Shown: piece by piece, positions 1 to 6,633 of the stretch
Layout of the letters: each line of letters starts with the position of its first letter
Numbering within the stretch: position 1 is the stretch's first letter
Assembly (NCBI GenBank): GCA_017395275.1
Contig: JAFPVN010000132.1
Location: 1 to 10,054 of the forward strand
Length of the DNA: 10,054 nucleotides
From: Candidatus Methanomethylophilaceae archaeon
GTDB lineage: Archaea > Thermoplasmatota > Thermoplasmata > Methanomassiliicoccales > Methanomethylophilaceae
Reading direction: 5' to 3'
Notes under the pieces: generated by a model
Told to the model about the DNA's origin: nothing
The model's input: the letters and a program-made list of their open reading frames with translations, nothing else
Databases searched by the model: none
Made by a program: the position numbers and the translations under genes

Positions 1-990
1 GACGGAGGATCCTCCGAACTCGGGGTGGTACTCGACGGACTCGTTGGACCAGAGGTCGCAGCACTGTGCCATCAGGTTACCCTGGATATCGGCGTGTGCG
101 CACTGACAGTTCTTACCCTCCTGAGCGGCGGGCATTCCGGTGATGGACTTGACGATGACTCCCTCGTAACCGCAGTCCTTGTCGGGACCGGTTGCACCGC
201 ACTCGTTGGCGACCATGGTCCTGGCCGCGGAGATGCACCTGGTGACTGCGGAGAAGGTCTTCTGGACATCGTTGTCGAGGAGTCCGCCTGCCATGAACAT
301 GGAGACGTTGGCTCCGGAACAGTTGGTGTCTCCGCCGGCCACGACCTTGTTCTTCTTCGCGATGTCGACCATCTGGGTCCAGATGTGCTCCATGTCGATG
401 GAACCGAGGTAACCGACTCCGAAGAGGAATGCGGTGATGTCCCCATGGGTGACCGCGAAGTCTGCGAACTCCTTACCGCCGACGGACTCGACGGAGAGGA
501 CATCCGCACCGTTCTCGCATGCGATCTCGCAGCACTCGATGAACTTCTCGGGGTATCCGAACTTGGAGTCCATTCCGGACCTGAGTCCCTGATCCGCCTC
601 ACGCTGGTCGGGGATGGTGTGCCTCACTGCGAGGTTGATTCCGTATTCCTTGTGGAACTTCTCGGTGATCGCCTTCTGTCCGGCGACGACGGATGCTGCC
701 ATTCCGGGAACGGTTCCCATCTGGGAGACCCACTCGGTCTCCAGCTGGAGGTCCGGGAATCCGAGGGTGAGTGCCCTGGTGATGGCGTCCTTGGAGATGT
801 AGTCCACGTACTCCTTGGTGATCCTCTCGACCGATTTCTCGGTTCCGGGCCTGGGTGCGTAGTTGAGCTCGGGGATGACCCTTCCGGCTCCGACCTTGAG
901 TCCGAGACCGTAAGAGATCGGCTTCTTCGCGTGTCCGAAGAGCATGTCGTCTGCGTTGTCGTAAGCCATCTTGGTGAATTTTGTTGACAT
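1..990 (-). CDS. mtaB: Methanol:corrinoid methyltransferase MtaB, copy 1 (partial, C-terminus off the left edge)
   Basis: MtaB is the zinc enzyme that activates methanol and transfers its methyl group to Co(I) corrinoid on MtaC. The first 330 codons are visible, and the frame is open to the window edge; a family member is about 460 residues. The start is ATG at 990, giving MSTKFTKMAY, with a GGAGGTG site six bases upstream. E168 (in LSVESVGGKE), C224 (GDTNCSG) and C273 (GPDKDCGYE) match in position the Glu/Cys/Cys zinc ligands known in Methanosarcina barkeri MtaB (164, 220, 269). Only one base separates it from the mtaC stop, so translational coupling is likely. It is closely related to the second copy: 60 of the 86 residues from KMAY to SQMG are identical. 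Codons look more restricted than in copy 2 (GGT/GGA, CTC, ATC), suggesting higher expression. What lies downstream is outside the window. Confidence 0.96.
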   Translation of the reverse strand, partial: MSTKFTKMAYDNADDMLFGHAKKPISYGLGLKVGAGRVIPELNYAPRPGTEKSVERITKEYVDYISKDAITRALTLGFPDLQLETEWVSQMGTVPGMAASVVAGQKAITEKFHKEYGINLAVRHTIPDQREADQGLRSGMDSKFGYPEKFIECCEIACENGADVLSVESVGGKEFADFAVTHGDITAFLFGVGYLGSIDMEHIWTQMVDIAKKNKVVAGGDTNCSGANVSMFMAGGLLDNDVQKTFSAVTRCISAARTMVANECGATGPDKDCGYEGVIVKSITGMPAAQEGKNCQCAHADIQGNLMAQCCDLWSNESVEYHPEFGGSSV

Positions 991-991
991 T

Positions 992-1774
992 TCAAGCACC
1001 TCCTACGATGTGGTCCCACTCTTCCCTGATCTTCTTGTAGTCGTATCCCTCGAGGATCTTCTCTGCGATCAGAGGAGTCATGGGTGCCTTCTCGGAGTAG
1101 ATTCCGAGTTCGAAGGACTCTGCAAAGTCCCTGTTGACCGCTCCTCCTGCCGCCATGTAGGGGATGTTGATCCCCTTCTCTACGAGGACCTTTGCACCCT
1201 CCTTCATGGCGCCCATGGTGGTGGTCATGAGTGCGGTTCCGGTGACCATGATGGGTTTCTCCTTCTCGACCATCGCGACGACATCGGTGACTGGAACGTC
1301 CTTACCCATGTCGATGACGGTGTAACCTGCGGACCTCATCATGACAGCAGCGATGTTCTTTCCGATGTCGTGGGGGTCTCCCTCGGCAGCGTGCATGACG
1401 ACCTTTCCTTTCGTGGTCCTTCCGCCGGGGATCTGCTTCTCGGCGATTGCGATTCCGAGCTCCATGACCTTTGCTGCGAGCATGATCTCGGGGAGGTAGT
1501 AGATGTGCTGTGCGTAGAGAACGCCGACAATCTCCATTCCGGCGACCAGTCCGTTGTTGATGATGTCCAGCGGCTCCTTCGATTTGAGGGCGTTGGTAAC
1601 AACGGGTCCGATCTCCTTGAATTTCATGTAGAGGACTGCGCTCGCGACATCCTTGAGGACGGGATCGGTGGGAAGCATCTTCGCCGCGATCGCCTCGGGG
1701 GTGTCGTTGTTCTCAGCCTCGGCGTCGTAGCGCCTGAGGATGAAACTATAGTCAATTTTTGACGTATCAAACAT
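992..1774 (-). CDS. mtaC: Methanol-specific corrinoid protein MtaC, copy 1
   Basis: MtaC carries the cobamide that accepts the methyl group from methanol via MtaB and donates it to MtaA. The product has 260 residues, the usual family length. Residues about 1-90 form the helical cap domain (LPTDPVLKD, LDIINNGLVAGM). Residues about 120-255 form the Rossmann-type B12-binding domain. It contains GDPHDIGKN, the DxHxxG motif whose histidine (H135) is the lower axial cobalt ligand, and VTGTALMTTTM. I chose ATG 1774 (MFDTSKIDY) because it aligns with the start of copy 2 and has GGTGAT six bases upstream. An adjacent ATG at 1777 is possible; the longer open frame to 1858 is unlikely because it reads through the leader hairpin and ribosome site. 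It is the first gene of the mtaC-mtaB operon. Codon choice (ATC, CAC, CCC, GGA) is stricter than in copy 2, as in highly expressed genes. Confidence 0.96.
   Translation of the reverse strand: MFDTSKIDYSFILRRYDAEAENNDTPEAIAAKMLPTDPVLKDVASAVLYMKFKEIGPVVTNALKSKEPLDIINNGLVAGMEIVGVLYAQHIYYLPEIMLAAKVMELGIAIAEKQIPGGRTTKGKVVMHAAEGDPHDIGKNIAAVMMRSAGYTVIDMGKDVPVTDVVAMVEKEKPIMVTGTALMTTTMGAMKEGAKVLVEKGINIPYMAAGGAVNRDFAESFELGIYSEKAPMTPLIAEKILEGYDYKKIREEWDHIVGGA
997..1003 (-). promoter_or_regulatory. Strong ribosome binding site of mtaB copy 1
   Basis: On the minus strand this reads GGAGGTG, a full match to the archaeal anti-Shine-Dalgarno sequence, six bases before the ATG at 990. It lies inside the last codons of mtaC copy 1. 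It fixes the mtaB start and suggests coupled translation of the two subunits. Confidence 0.85.
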
Positions 1775-1780
1775 CATTTT

Positions 1781-1786
1781 ATCACC
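1781..1786 (-). promoter_or_regulatory. Ribosome binding site of mtaC copy 1
   Basis: The minus strand reads GGTGAT, complementary to the archaeal 16S rRNA 3' end. It lies six bases before ATG 1774, the same spacing as at mtaB copy 1. The better spacing favours 1774 over the ATG at 1777. Confidence 0.75.
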
Positions 1787-1788
1787 CA

Positions 1789-1817
1789 AGGTCGCGTCGG
1801 TAGATCCTCTGCGACCT
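1789..1817 (-). promoter_or_regulatory. Stem-loop in the 5' leader of mtaC copy 1, next to the ribosome site
   Basis: On the minus strand AGGTCGC and GCGACCT form a perfect 7-bp GC-rich stem with a 15-base loop. It ends two bases before the GGTGAT ribosome site. It would lie in the mRNA leader if transcription starts near 1820. It could stabilise the abundant mtaCB transcript or affect access to the ribosome site. Copy 2 has no counterpart. The pairing is seen directly; its role is inferred. Confidence 0.5.
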
Positions 1818-1842
1818 GTTGATTTCAAGATGATTTCATGAG

Positions 1843-1850
1843 AATATATA
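1843..1850 (-). promoter_or_regulatory. Candidate TATA box for mtaC copy 1
   Basis: The minus strand reads TATATATTCT after GGAGGG. With the usual archaeal spacing of about 25 bases, transcription would start near 1820 and give a leader of about 45 nt containing the 1789-1817 hairpin. A second AT-rich candidate, TTTAAATA, lies at 1889-1896 and would give a longer leader. I cannot decide between them from sequence alone. Confidence 0.45.
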
Positions 1851-2017
1851 CCCTCCAAAAATGGAACCTGTTGTTTTTGTTAAAAATAGTATTTAAAATT
1901 AACTATTATTAAATTGTATTTTGGACCATTCGAACGAGGCATGGATGCCATCATCTTTCCTATCTATTTCTATAATAATATAATAAAGAGGATCGCGGCC
2001 GAAGCAGCCTATGTTTC

Positions 2018-2061
2018 ACTATGTATAATTATTAAAAATAGTGTATAATTAATAATTATAC
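2018..2061. promoter_or_regulatory. Candidate operator: three GTATAATTA sites including a perfect 19-base dyad
   Basis: GTATAATTA occurs at 2023-2031 and 2043-2051 on the plus strand, exactly 20 bases apart (about two helical turns). It occurs inverted at 2053-2061. The last two form a perfect 9-bp-arm dyad with one central base (2043-2061). The 12-base word ACTATGTATAAT at 2018-2029 recurs exactly at 8980-8991, upstream of the second transposase-like gene. The geometry suggests a dimeric DNA-binding protein, but the AT-rich background makes chance repeats more likely than usual, and TATA boxes may overlap. Confidence 0.45.
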
Positions 2062-2096
2062 AAAATATTAATACGGACGAGTGCATCCCTATAATA

Positions 2097-2198
2097 ATGG
2101 ATATAGAAAGATTGACATCGCATCTCGGAAGCGATCGTTCCCCTGAAGTCCACGGGGAGAATCATGGATGTCCATCCGCGGTACGGGGACGGACATGA
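2097..2198 (+). CDS. Possible 33-residue leader ORF overlapping the start of transposase-like gene A
   Basis: ATG at 2097 opens a frame of 33 codons (starting MDIERLTSHLGSDRS) whose TGA overlaps the ATG of the next gene at 2195 in an ATGA arrangement. No ribosome site precedes it. A TATA-like AATATTAATA at about 2063-2072 lies roughly 28 bases upstream, so a leaderless start is conceivable. I recognise no family. The ATGA junction suggests translational coupling, but a short ORF like this can occur by chance. Confidence 0.25.
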   Translation: MDIERLTSHLGSDRSPEVHGENHGCPSAVRGRT

Positions 2199-3685
2199 GT
2201 TCGATCGTCTATCTCACGAACAAGAAGAACGGCACGACCTACGTATACGTGAACGAGAAGGTCCGCTCGAAGACGGATGACGGGTACGTCTACCGCCGCC
2301 GCTGCATAGGCCACATTGATCCCGAAACTGGGGAGGTGGTCGAGAACCGTGCCAAGGCCCCTCAGGAGGAACCCGCCGTGGTCTCCGTCGGCATAGACCT
2401 GTTCCTCTCCAAACTGTCGGAGGATGCCGGATTGACGTCCGCCCTCAGGATGGCCTTCCCTCAGGATTGGAGGCTGATCCTCACATGCGCGATGTACATC
2501 CTGTCCGAGGGTGCGCCGTTATCATTCATAGACAATTGGAGCGATTTCAACAGCACCCCCTTCGGCCGCACCGTGAACCAGCAGGATCTGGAAGCACTCC
2601 TGTCATCCATAGATTCAGATGCCCGGGAAGCGTTTCTGAGGATCTGGAGGAAGAGGAATGCGGGCGAACCCATCGTGCTGTTCGCCGATTATCCGTGGTA
2701 TTCCGAGGAGGACACATCAGGTTCCATCGTCAGTTCACCCGGTCTGAACACCGTACCTTCCGAGATCGCGGTGTGCTTCGGCCGCGATTCGGCGATACCT
2801 GTCTCGTACGTCTGGAACTCAGCCCCCTCGAAAGGTCCCGAGGACGTCAGGGACACCCTCGACCGCATGTATTGGATAGGGAGTAAGCCCGTCGTGGTCA
2901 TGGGCAGGACATATCCGCAGTCCATCATCGAGGGCATGAAGAAAATGGGATGCGGATACCTTATCTCGCTGCCAAACCATAGTGCCAGTGCCAGAAATGC
3001 GATAACGGATGTGAAGGACACCATAGTGGATTCGTCCAATCTCATGACCCTTCCCGACGGGGGGCACGGCTTCGTCACGACCCACGGGCGGAGGCAGAGA
3101 GGGATCAGGAGCATTGTATACTACAACGAGGAGGATGCCGAGAGGGACATGGGCATGTTTTTCACGCAGGTGGACGTGTGCCGCTACGAACTGGAAAACG
3201 GGACCTTCGTCCCCACCCACGTCCCGTTCTATTCGAGGTTCTTCAGGAAACAGGGCGGTGCCGGTACCGCAGGGGTGGAGGTCAACAGCGACAAGATAAT
3301 GGAGTACGTATCCTCCGCTGGGTACCTGGTGATGCAGACAGACGGCAGGGTCTCCCCGGAGGAGGCGGTCAACTGGAACAGCAGGATGTCCGAATGCACC
3401 CTCTTCTTCTCGAAGGTGAGGAATCCGGTGGATTCGCCGCGTCTGAAGCTCTTCTCCCAGCATAACTACCGGTCCAGGCTGTTCGTGCAGTTCGTAGCGT
3501 ACATCCTGTATTCGCTGACGGTGGCGAATCTGACGGCGGGGAGTCTCAGGAAGGAGTTCACCGTGCAATCCGCCCTCAGGGAGATGGCGGGTCTGATGCA
3601 CGTCACGGGTATGGGTTACAAGAAGCCCAGGATAACCAAGTCGAACTACCGTCAGGAGATCCTGATGAAGAATGCCGGTCTGTAA
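2195..3685 (+). CDS. Transposase-derived protein A (IS1634/IS4-like DDE family), catalytically degenerate
   Basis: The 496-residue product resembles IS1634/IS4-type DDE transposases from end to end. The N-terminal domain (1-50) has MSSIVYLTNKKNG and RRRCIGHIDPETGEV. The RNase H-like core spans about 155-410, and the C-terminal part has SRLFVQFVAYILYSLT and a tail (PRITKSNYR) typical of the family. First acid D165 (FADYPWYS) and the glutamate E400 (W-x2-R-x2-E-x6-K) are present. The second aspartate, normally in a VxDRGxY context, is replaced by glycine: VVMGRTY, G237. The frame is nonetheless intact, so this looks like a retained non-transposing protein rather than a decaying element. No terminal inverted repeats are evident, and only 35 bases separate its stop from the next gene. 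ATG 2195 matches the start of paralogue B. ATG 2168 (nine extra residues, preceded by GGGGAGA at 2154-2160) is a real alternative. It is divergent to mtaC copy 1. Confidence 0.82.
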   Translation: MSSIVYLTNKKNGTTYVYVNEKVRSKTDDGYVYRRRCIGHIDPETGEVVENRAKAPQEEPAVVSVGIDLFLSKLSEDAGLTSALRMAFPQDWRLILTCAMYILSEGAPLSFIDNWSDFNSTPFGRTVNQQDLEALLSSIDSDAREAFLRIWRKRNAGEPIVLFADYPWYSEEDTSGSIVSSPGLNTVPSEIAVCFGRDSAIPVSYVWNSAPSKGPEDVRDTLDRMYWIGSKPVVVMGRTYPQSIIEGMKKMGCGYLISLPNHSASARNAITDVKDTIVDSSNLMTLPDGGHGFVTTHGRRQRGIRSIVYYNEEDAERDMGMFFTQVDVCRYELENGTFVPTHVPFYSRFFRKQGGAGTAGVEVNSDKIMEYVSSAGYLVMQTDGRVSPEEAVNWNSRMSECTLFFSKVRNPVDSPRLKLFSQHNYRSRLFVQFVAYILYSLTVANLTAGSLRKEFTVQSALREMAGLMHVTGMGYKKPRITKSNYRQEILMKNAGL

Positions 3686-3696
3686 GGGTGTTTGAA

Positions 3697-3712
3697 GGGG
3701 GCGCTTGCCCCC
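3697..3712. terminator. GC-rich hairpin between convergent genes
   Basis: GGGGGC and GCCCCC form a perfect 6-bp stem with a GCTT loop, midway between the stops of transposase-like gene A and the rubrerythrin gene. Being symmetric, it could act on both transcripts. It lacks the U-rich tract typical of archaeal termination, so a barrier or 3'-end stabilising role is as likely as true termination. Confidence 0.45.
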
Positions 3713-3720
3713 GTTCGGGT

Positions 3721-4266
3721 TTACTGGAAGTACCTCTCGAGGAGTCCCTTGAAGGCCTTTCCGTGCCTCGCCTCGTCCCTTGCCATCTCGTGGACGGAGT
3801 CGTGGATGGCATCAAGGTTGAGCTCCTTCGCCATCTTGGCGAGCTGGGTCTTTCCTGCGGTAGCTCCGTTCTCGGCTGCGACCCTCATCTCGAGGTTCTT
3901 CTTGGAGGACTCGCTGACGCACTCTCCGAGCATCTCCGCGAACCTTGCGGCGTGCTCCGCCTCCTCGAAGGCAGCCTTCTCGAAGTACATTCCGATCTCG
4001 GGATATCCCTCGCGGAATGCCGCTCTCGACATAGCTAGGTACATTCCCACCTCGCTGCACTCGCCGTTGAAGTTGGCCCTGAGTCCGTCGACGATCTCCT
4101 GGGGGACGCCGTCGATGATTCCGATCTTGTGCTCTGCCGCCCAGGTCATGGCGGTGTCGAGGACCTCCTCGAACTTCTCTGCCGGTGCCTTGCACACGGG
4201 GCACTTCGCCGGGGGCCTGTCGCCCTTTACGATCTCACCGCAAACTGTACATCTCCATGTCTTCAT
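3721..4266 (-). CDS. rbr: Reverse-type rubrerythrin (N-terminal rubredoxin, C-terminal diiron domain)
   Basis: Rubrerythrins reduce hydrogen peroxide to water in the cytoplasm of anaerobes with electrons from rubredoxin or NAD(P)H systems. The 181-residue product starts with a rubredoxin-like iron site (C6, C9, C22, C25 in CTVCG and CPVCK). A four-helix ferritin-like domain follows, with glutamates at about 69-72, EEAEH (101-105) and DEARH (164-168) as diiron ligands. The rubredoxin part is N-terminal, the order seen in reverse rubrerythrins. ATG 4266 (MKTWRC) is chosen because GGTGAT lies four bases upstream and the cysteine motif begins directly after it; the open frame to 4341 is not needed. 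It has its own promoter in a divergent region shared with the GTPase gene. Its likely role here is protecting oxygen-sensitive corrinoid and Fe-S enzymes. Confidence 0.92.
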   Translation of the reverse strand: MKTWRCTVCGEIVKGDRPPAKCPVCKAPAEKFEEVLDTAMTWAAEHKIGIIDGVPQEIVDGLRANFNGECSEVGMYLAMSRAAFREGYPEIGMYFEKAAFEEAEHAARFAEMLGECVSESSKKNLEMRVAAENGATAGKTQLAKMAKELNLDAIHDSVHEMARDEARHGKAFKGLLERYFQ

Positions 4267-4312
4267 TCGTATCACCTTGCGAATCGGTTGATTCTTATTG
4301 GGCATGGCGGTA

Positions 4313-4353
4313 CGGATATAAATCATTAACACTGTTAACATCGCTTATATCCG
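4313..4353. promoter_or_regulatory. Symmetric divergent promoter/operator between rubrerythrin and GTPase genes
   Basis: CGGATATAA at 4313-4321 and TTATATCCG at 4345-4353 are perfect 9-bp inverted arms, so each strand carries the same TATA element pointing outward. Nested in the centre (within one base of the same axis) is TTAAC-act-GTTAA at 4326-4338. For rubrerythrin the TATA would give a leader of about 20-25 nt. For the GTPase it would give about 45 nt. A second box, TTTTTAAT at 4388-4395, would make the GTPase transcript leaderless. The nested dyad could bind a regulator acting on both promoters. Confidence 0.5.
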
Positions 4354-4416
4354 AACGTCCAGACCATTTGCGAGTTAGCCGATAGGATTTTTAATGATAA
4401 CCGTCGTCGGTCATTC

Positions 4417-5010
4417 ATGATCATCCACGTCATCGGAGGATTCCTCGGCAGCGGAAAGACCACGCTGCTCATCAAGATCGCAGAGCAGTACATCAGGGCC
4501 GGGAAGAAGGTGACGATCCTCGTGAACGAGATCGGCGACATCGGCGTCGACGGGAAGACCATCGACGGGAAGGGCCTGGATTCCGTCGAGCTCGAGCAGG
4601 GATGCATATGCTGTTCTCTCGCGGGCACCCTCCAGTCGACGATGCGCCAGATAGAGACGGAGTTCAACCCCGACGTTCTTATCATCGAACCCACCGGTCT
4701 CGCGCTCCCCCACAAGGTCAGGGAGATCATCAGGGGCACCGTGGAGGAGGACGAGGTCTCCACAATAGGGATAATCGACGCGTACCGTTTCAGGCTCCTC
4801 TGCGGCAAGAAGGAGGAGTTCATGACGATGCAGCTGTCGAAGTCCGACGTGGTATGGGTGAACAAGATTGACGTCGCCGACGGGGAAATGGTCTCCGAAG
4901 CCGTCGCATGGATCAGAGAGGTCTGCCCCAGGGCCCCGGTGTTCCTGGTCTCGGGGAAGACCTCCGAGGGCCTGGATGCGGCCTTCGGGGGATCTCTGTT
5001 CCTGAAGTGA
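4417..5010 (+). CDS. CobW/COG0523-type (G3E) metal-associated GTPase, single-domain
   Basis: The 197-residue product is a P-loop GTPase of the G3E family, whose members load or deliver metals (Ni, Zn, Co) to enzymes. Seen motifs: Walker A GFLGSGKT (8-15), metal-binding GCICCSL with C63, C65 and C66 (the CxCC signature of COG0523), Walker B-type VLIIEPTG (88-94), NKID (149-152) for guanine recognition, and SGK at 179-181. The usual C-terminal CobW domain is missing, so the protein is little more than the GTPase domain and shorter than the usual 300-400 residues. No good ribosome site precedes ATG 4417; a TATA-like TTTTTAAT about 26 bases upstream suggests a leaderless mRNA. It is convergent with ramA, with no bases between the two stops. 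Neighbourhood suggests metal supply to the zinc enzyme MtaB or a role in corrinoid activation, but the substrate metal cannot be read from sequence. Confidence 0.88.
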   Translation: MIIHVIGGFLGSGKTTLLIKIAEQYIRAGKKVTILVNEIGDIGVDGKTIDGKGLDSVELEQGCICCSLAGTLQSTMRQIETEFNPDVLIIEPTGLALPHKVREIIRGTVEEDEVSTIGIIDAYRFRLLCGKKEEFMTMQLSKSDVVWVNKIDVADGEMVSEAVAWIREVCPRAPVFLVSGKTSEGLDAAFGGSLFLK

Positions 5011-6624
5011 TCAGACCATCCTCAGGGCATCGTACTTGTAGACGCCCTGCGGACACTGCATCTGGCATCTGTAGCACGCGGTGCCGAGGCACTTCTTGGT
5101 CTTCACACGGAAGGTGCCGTCGCTATCCATCGACAGGGCACCTTCGGGGCATTCCCTGACGCATTTCCCGCACTGCGTGCAGCCGTCGAACCTTCCGACC
5201 AGATCGGTGCCTATGTCGTCGAGGATCCTCAGACCGTAGGTACCGTAATCGGGGATGTCCCTCTCCGCGACCCTGTGGACGTTGGGTATGCCCTTGGGCT
5301 TGGGGAGAGGCTGTATGCCCGCATGTGCCAGATTCTCGTTGTACATCTCCAGGGTCATGCCCTCGTCCCAGTAGGCTAGCTCCTGTATGTAGATCTCCTC
5401 GAACACCTTGTCGGTGGCGAACATGATATGGTTGGAACGTATCCTGTTGGCCGTCTCCTGGAGCTCGTCCAGCAGTTCGGGGTTGCGGAGGATGTCGGTG
5501 GCCATGGACAGCGAGGTGTTGCCGAACTGATAGATCTCGCTGCAGGACGGCGGGAGGAGGCCGACCTCCCTGGCCTTCACGGCGTCCACGTAGGTTCCTG
5601 AGGCCCCTGCCATGTACATTATCCTCAGGTCATCGAACCTGATGCCCGCATGTTCCACCAGGGCGAAGTGACCCGCGCGCATGGCGCCTATCGCCTTAGA
5701 CGCCTCGGACACGTCATGCGAGTCGATGTAGATGCCGTCCTGCATGCGGAGCTTCCCGTCGGAGGTGGTGATCTTCCCCTTCCTCCAGAGGTTGGACTCC
5801 ATTATCGCGTCGACGGCCGCGACGACGCCGGTGCCGGTGATCCCCTTGGCCTTCCCGTGCATCTCGCCCTCGTCCATCATCATCTCGAGGCCGAAGTCGA
5901 AGCTGTCCCCGTCCCTGACGTTCATCCTGTCGTCGAGGACCCTGCACATCCATCTGAAGTTGTATTCGAGGTCGGAGATCGCACCCGGTGCCGCCAGCAT
6001 ACCGCATTTGATGGACTGTCCCTCCATAGCGGGTCCCGCGGCGGCGGATCCGGTGTAGATCTCGTCCCCGACCTTCAGGGCCATCTCGGCGTTGGTCCCG
6101 TAGTCGGTGACCATGCAGTTCTCCTTCTGGTCGAGGAAACCGCTCTTGTACATCATTGCGAGCGCGTCGGCTCCTATCTCGTGCCTGATCGCCGGAGGGA
6201 CGTACAGCTCCGTGGTGTCTGGCACATCCAATCCTACGGCAGCCGCGTTGAACACGCCGGCATCCCTCTTCTGCACCTTTATGTTGCGTTCCCTGTGGGC
6301 GTTCTCGCCCGCGAAGGCGAGGTCGTCGACGGGTATGTTCTGGAAGAGTGAGAGCTGTATCGGGTTTCCGCAGATGGAGACCCTCTCGACCTGCTTCAGG
6401 TCGATGTTGAGGTTCCTGATGACCTTGTTCGCCGTGTCCATGAGGATGTCGTGGGCGAGCCCGCTCCCGACGTTTATGCAGAATGTCAGGTGGTCCATGA
6501 TGTTGGCACCCGGAAGCGGGTGGCAGCTGGTCATGGCCGTAGAGATTATCTTCCCGTCCGAGAGGTCGACGGCGTGCGCCCTCGTCCCGCTCGTACCGAT
6601 GTCCATCGAAATACCGTAAGTCAT
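5011..6624 (-). CDS. ramA: RamA/MAP-family corrinoid protein reductive activase
   Basis: Members of this family use ATP to re-reduce Co(II) corrinoid, formed by accidental oxidation, to active Co(I). The product has 537 residues, matching the family length. It begins with an ASKHA-like nucleotide-binding region (YGISMDIGTSGTRAHAV) and continues with RamA-typical stretches (ICGNPIQLSLFQ, YVPPAIRHEIGADALAM, VTDYGTNAEMAL, GPAMEGQ). It ends in two [4Fe-4S] motifs, CTQCGKCVRECP and CLGTACYRCQMQCP, within the last 60 residues. ATG 6624 (MTYGIS) fits the family N-terminus; an in-frame GTG at 6633 would add three residues. It is nine bases downstream of mtaB copy 2, with AGTGAT overlapping the mtaB stop as a weak ribosome site, so it is the third gene of mtaC2-mtaB2-ramA. 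Its place suggests that it serves methanol MtaC (the role of MAP) rather than methylamine corrinoid proteins. Confidence 0.93.
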   Translation of the reverse strand: MTYGISMDIGTSGTRAHAVDLSDGKIISTAMTSCHPLPGANIMDHLTFCINVGSGLAHDILMDTANKVIRNLNIDLKQVERVSICGNPIQLSLFQNIPVDDLAFAGENAHRERNIKVQKRDAGVFNAAAVGLDVPDTTELYVPPAIRHEIGADALAMMYKSGFLDQKENCMVTDYGTNAEMALKVGDEIYTGSAAAGPAMEGQSIKCGMLAAPGAISDLEYNFRWMCRVLDDRMNVRDGDSFDFGLEMMMDEGEMHGKAKGITGTGVVAAVDAIMESNLWRKGKITTSDGKLRMQDGIYIDSHDVSEASKAIGAMRAGHFALVEHAGIRFDDLRIMYMAGASGTYVDAVKAREVGLLPPSCSEIYQFGNTSLSMATDILRNPELLDELQETANRIRSNHIMFATDKVFEEIYIQELAYWDEGMTLEMYNENLAHAGIQPLPKPKGIPNVHRVAERDIPDYGTYGLRILDDIGTDLVGRFDGCTQCGKCVRECPEGALSMDSDGTFRVKTKKCLGTACYRCQMQCPQGVYKYDALRMV

Positions 6625-6633
6625 TGCTATCAC

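Larger units (their letters stand above)
1778..2194. other. AT-rich divergent intergenic region between mtaC copy 1 and transposase-like gene A
   Basis: This stretch of about 420 bases holds no long gene and is much richer in A+T than the surrounding coding DNA. It contains the mtaC leader and promoter candidates on the left. The direct repeat TTAAAAATAGT occurs at 1880-1890 and 2032-2042. On the right are the GTATAATTA cluster (2018-2061) and a possible 33-codon leader ORF (2097-2198). I see no tRNA or CRISPR. I found no insertion-sequence terminal repeat that pairs with sequence beyond 3685. Confidence 0.7.

Noticed and set aside
25..987. A long plus-strand frame (320 codons) opposite mtaB copy 1
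   Set aside because: It is antisense to a clearly recognisable MtaB with intact motifs. Its product has no recognisable domain; long antisense frames are common in GC-rich biased coding DNA.
1775..1858. N-terminal extension of MtaC copy 1 from ATG 1858 (MEGIYSHE)
   Set aside because: It would run through the TATA candidate, the leader hairpin and the ribosome site, and does not align with copy 2.
1938..1949. Short inverted repeat GGCAT-gg-ATGCC
   Set aside because: Five-base arms with a two-base loop are too short to mean anything without conservation.
1880..2042. Direct repeat TTAAAAATAGT (1880-1890 and 2032-2042)
   Set aside because: It may be a binding site, but an 11-base match within low-complexity AT-rich DNA is weak evidence; kept only as part of the intergenic description.
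1859..2100. CRISPR array or tRNA in the AT-rich region
   Set aside because: The repeats are short and irregular with no spacer pattern, and no cloverleaf-like segment or CCA-type acceptor is seen.
2195..3685. Active insertion sequence with terminal inverted repeats
   Set aside because: I found no paired terminal repeats or target duplication by eye, only 35 bases remain before the rubrerythrin stop, and the second catalytic aspartate is missing.
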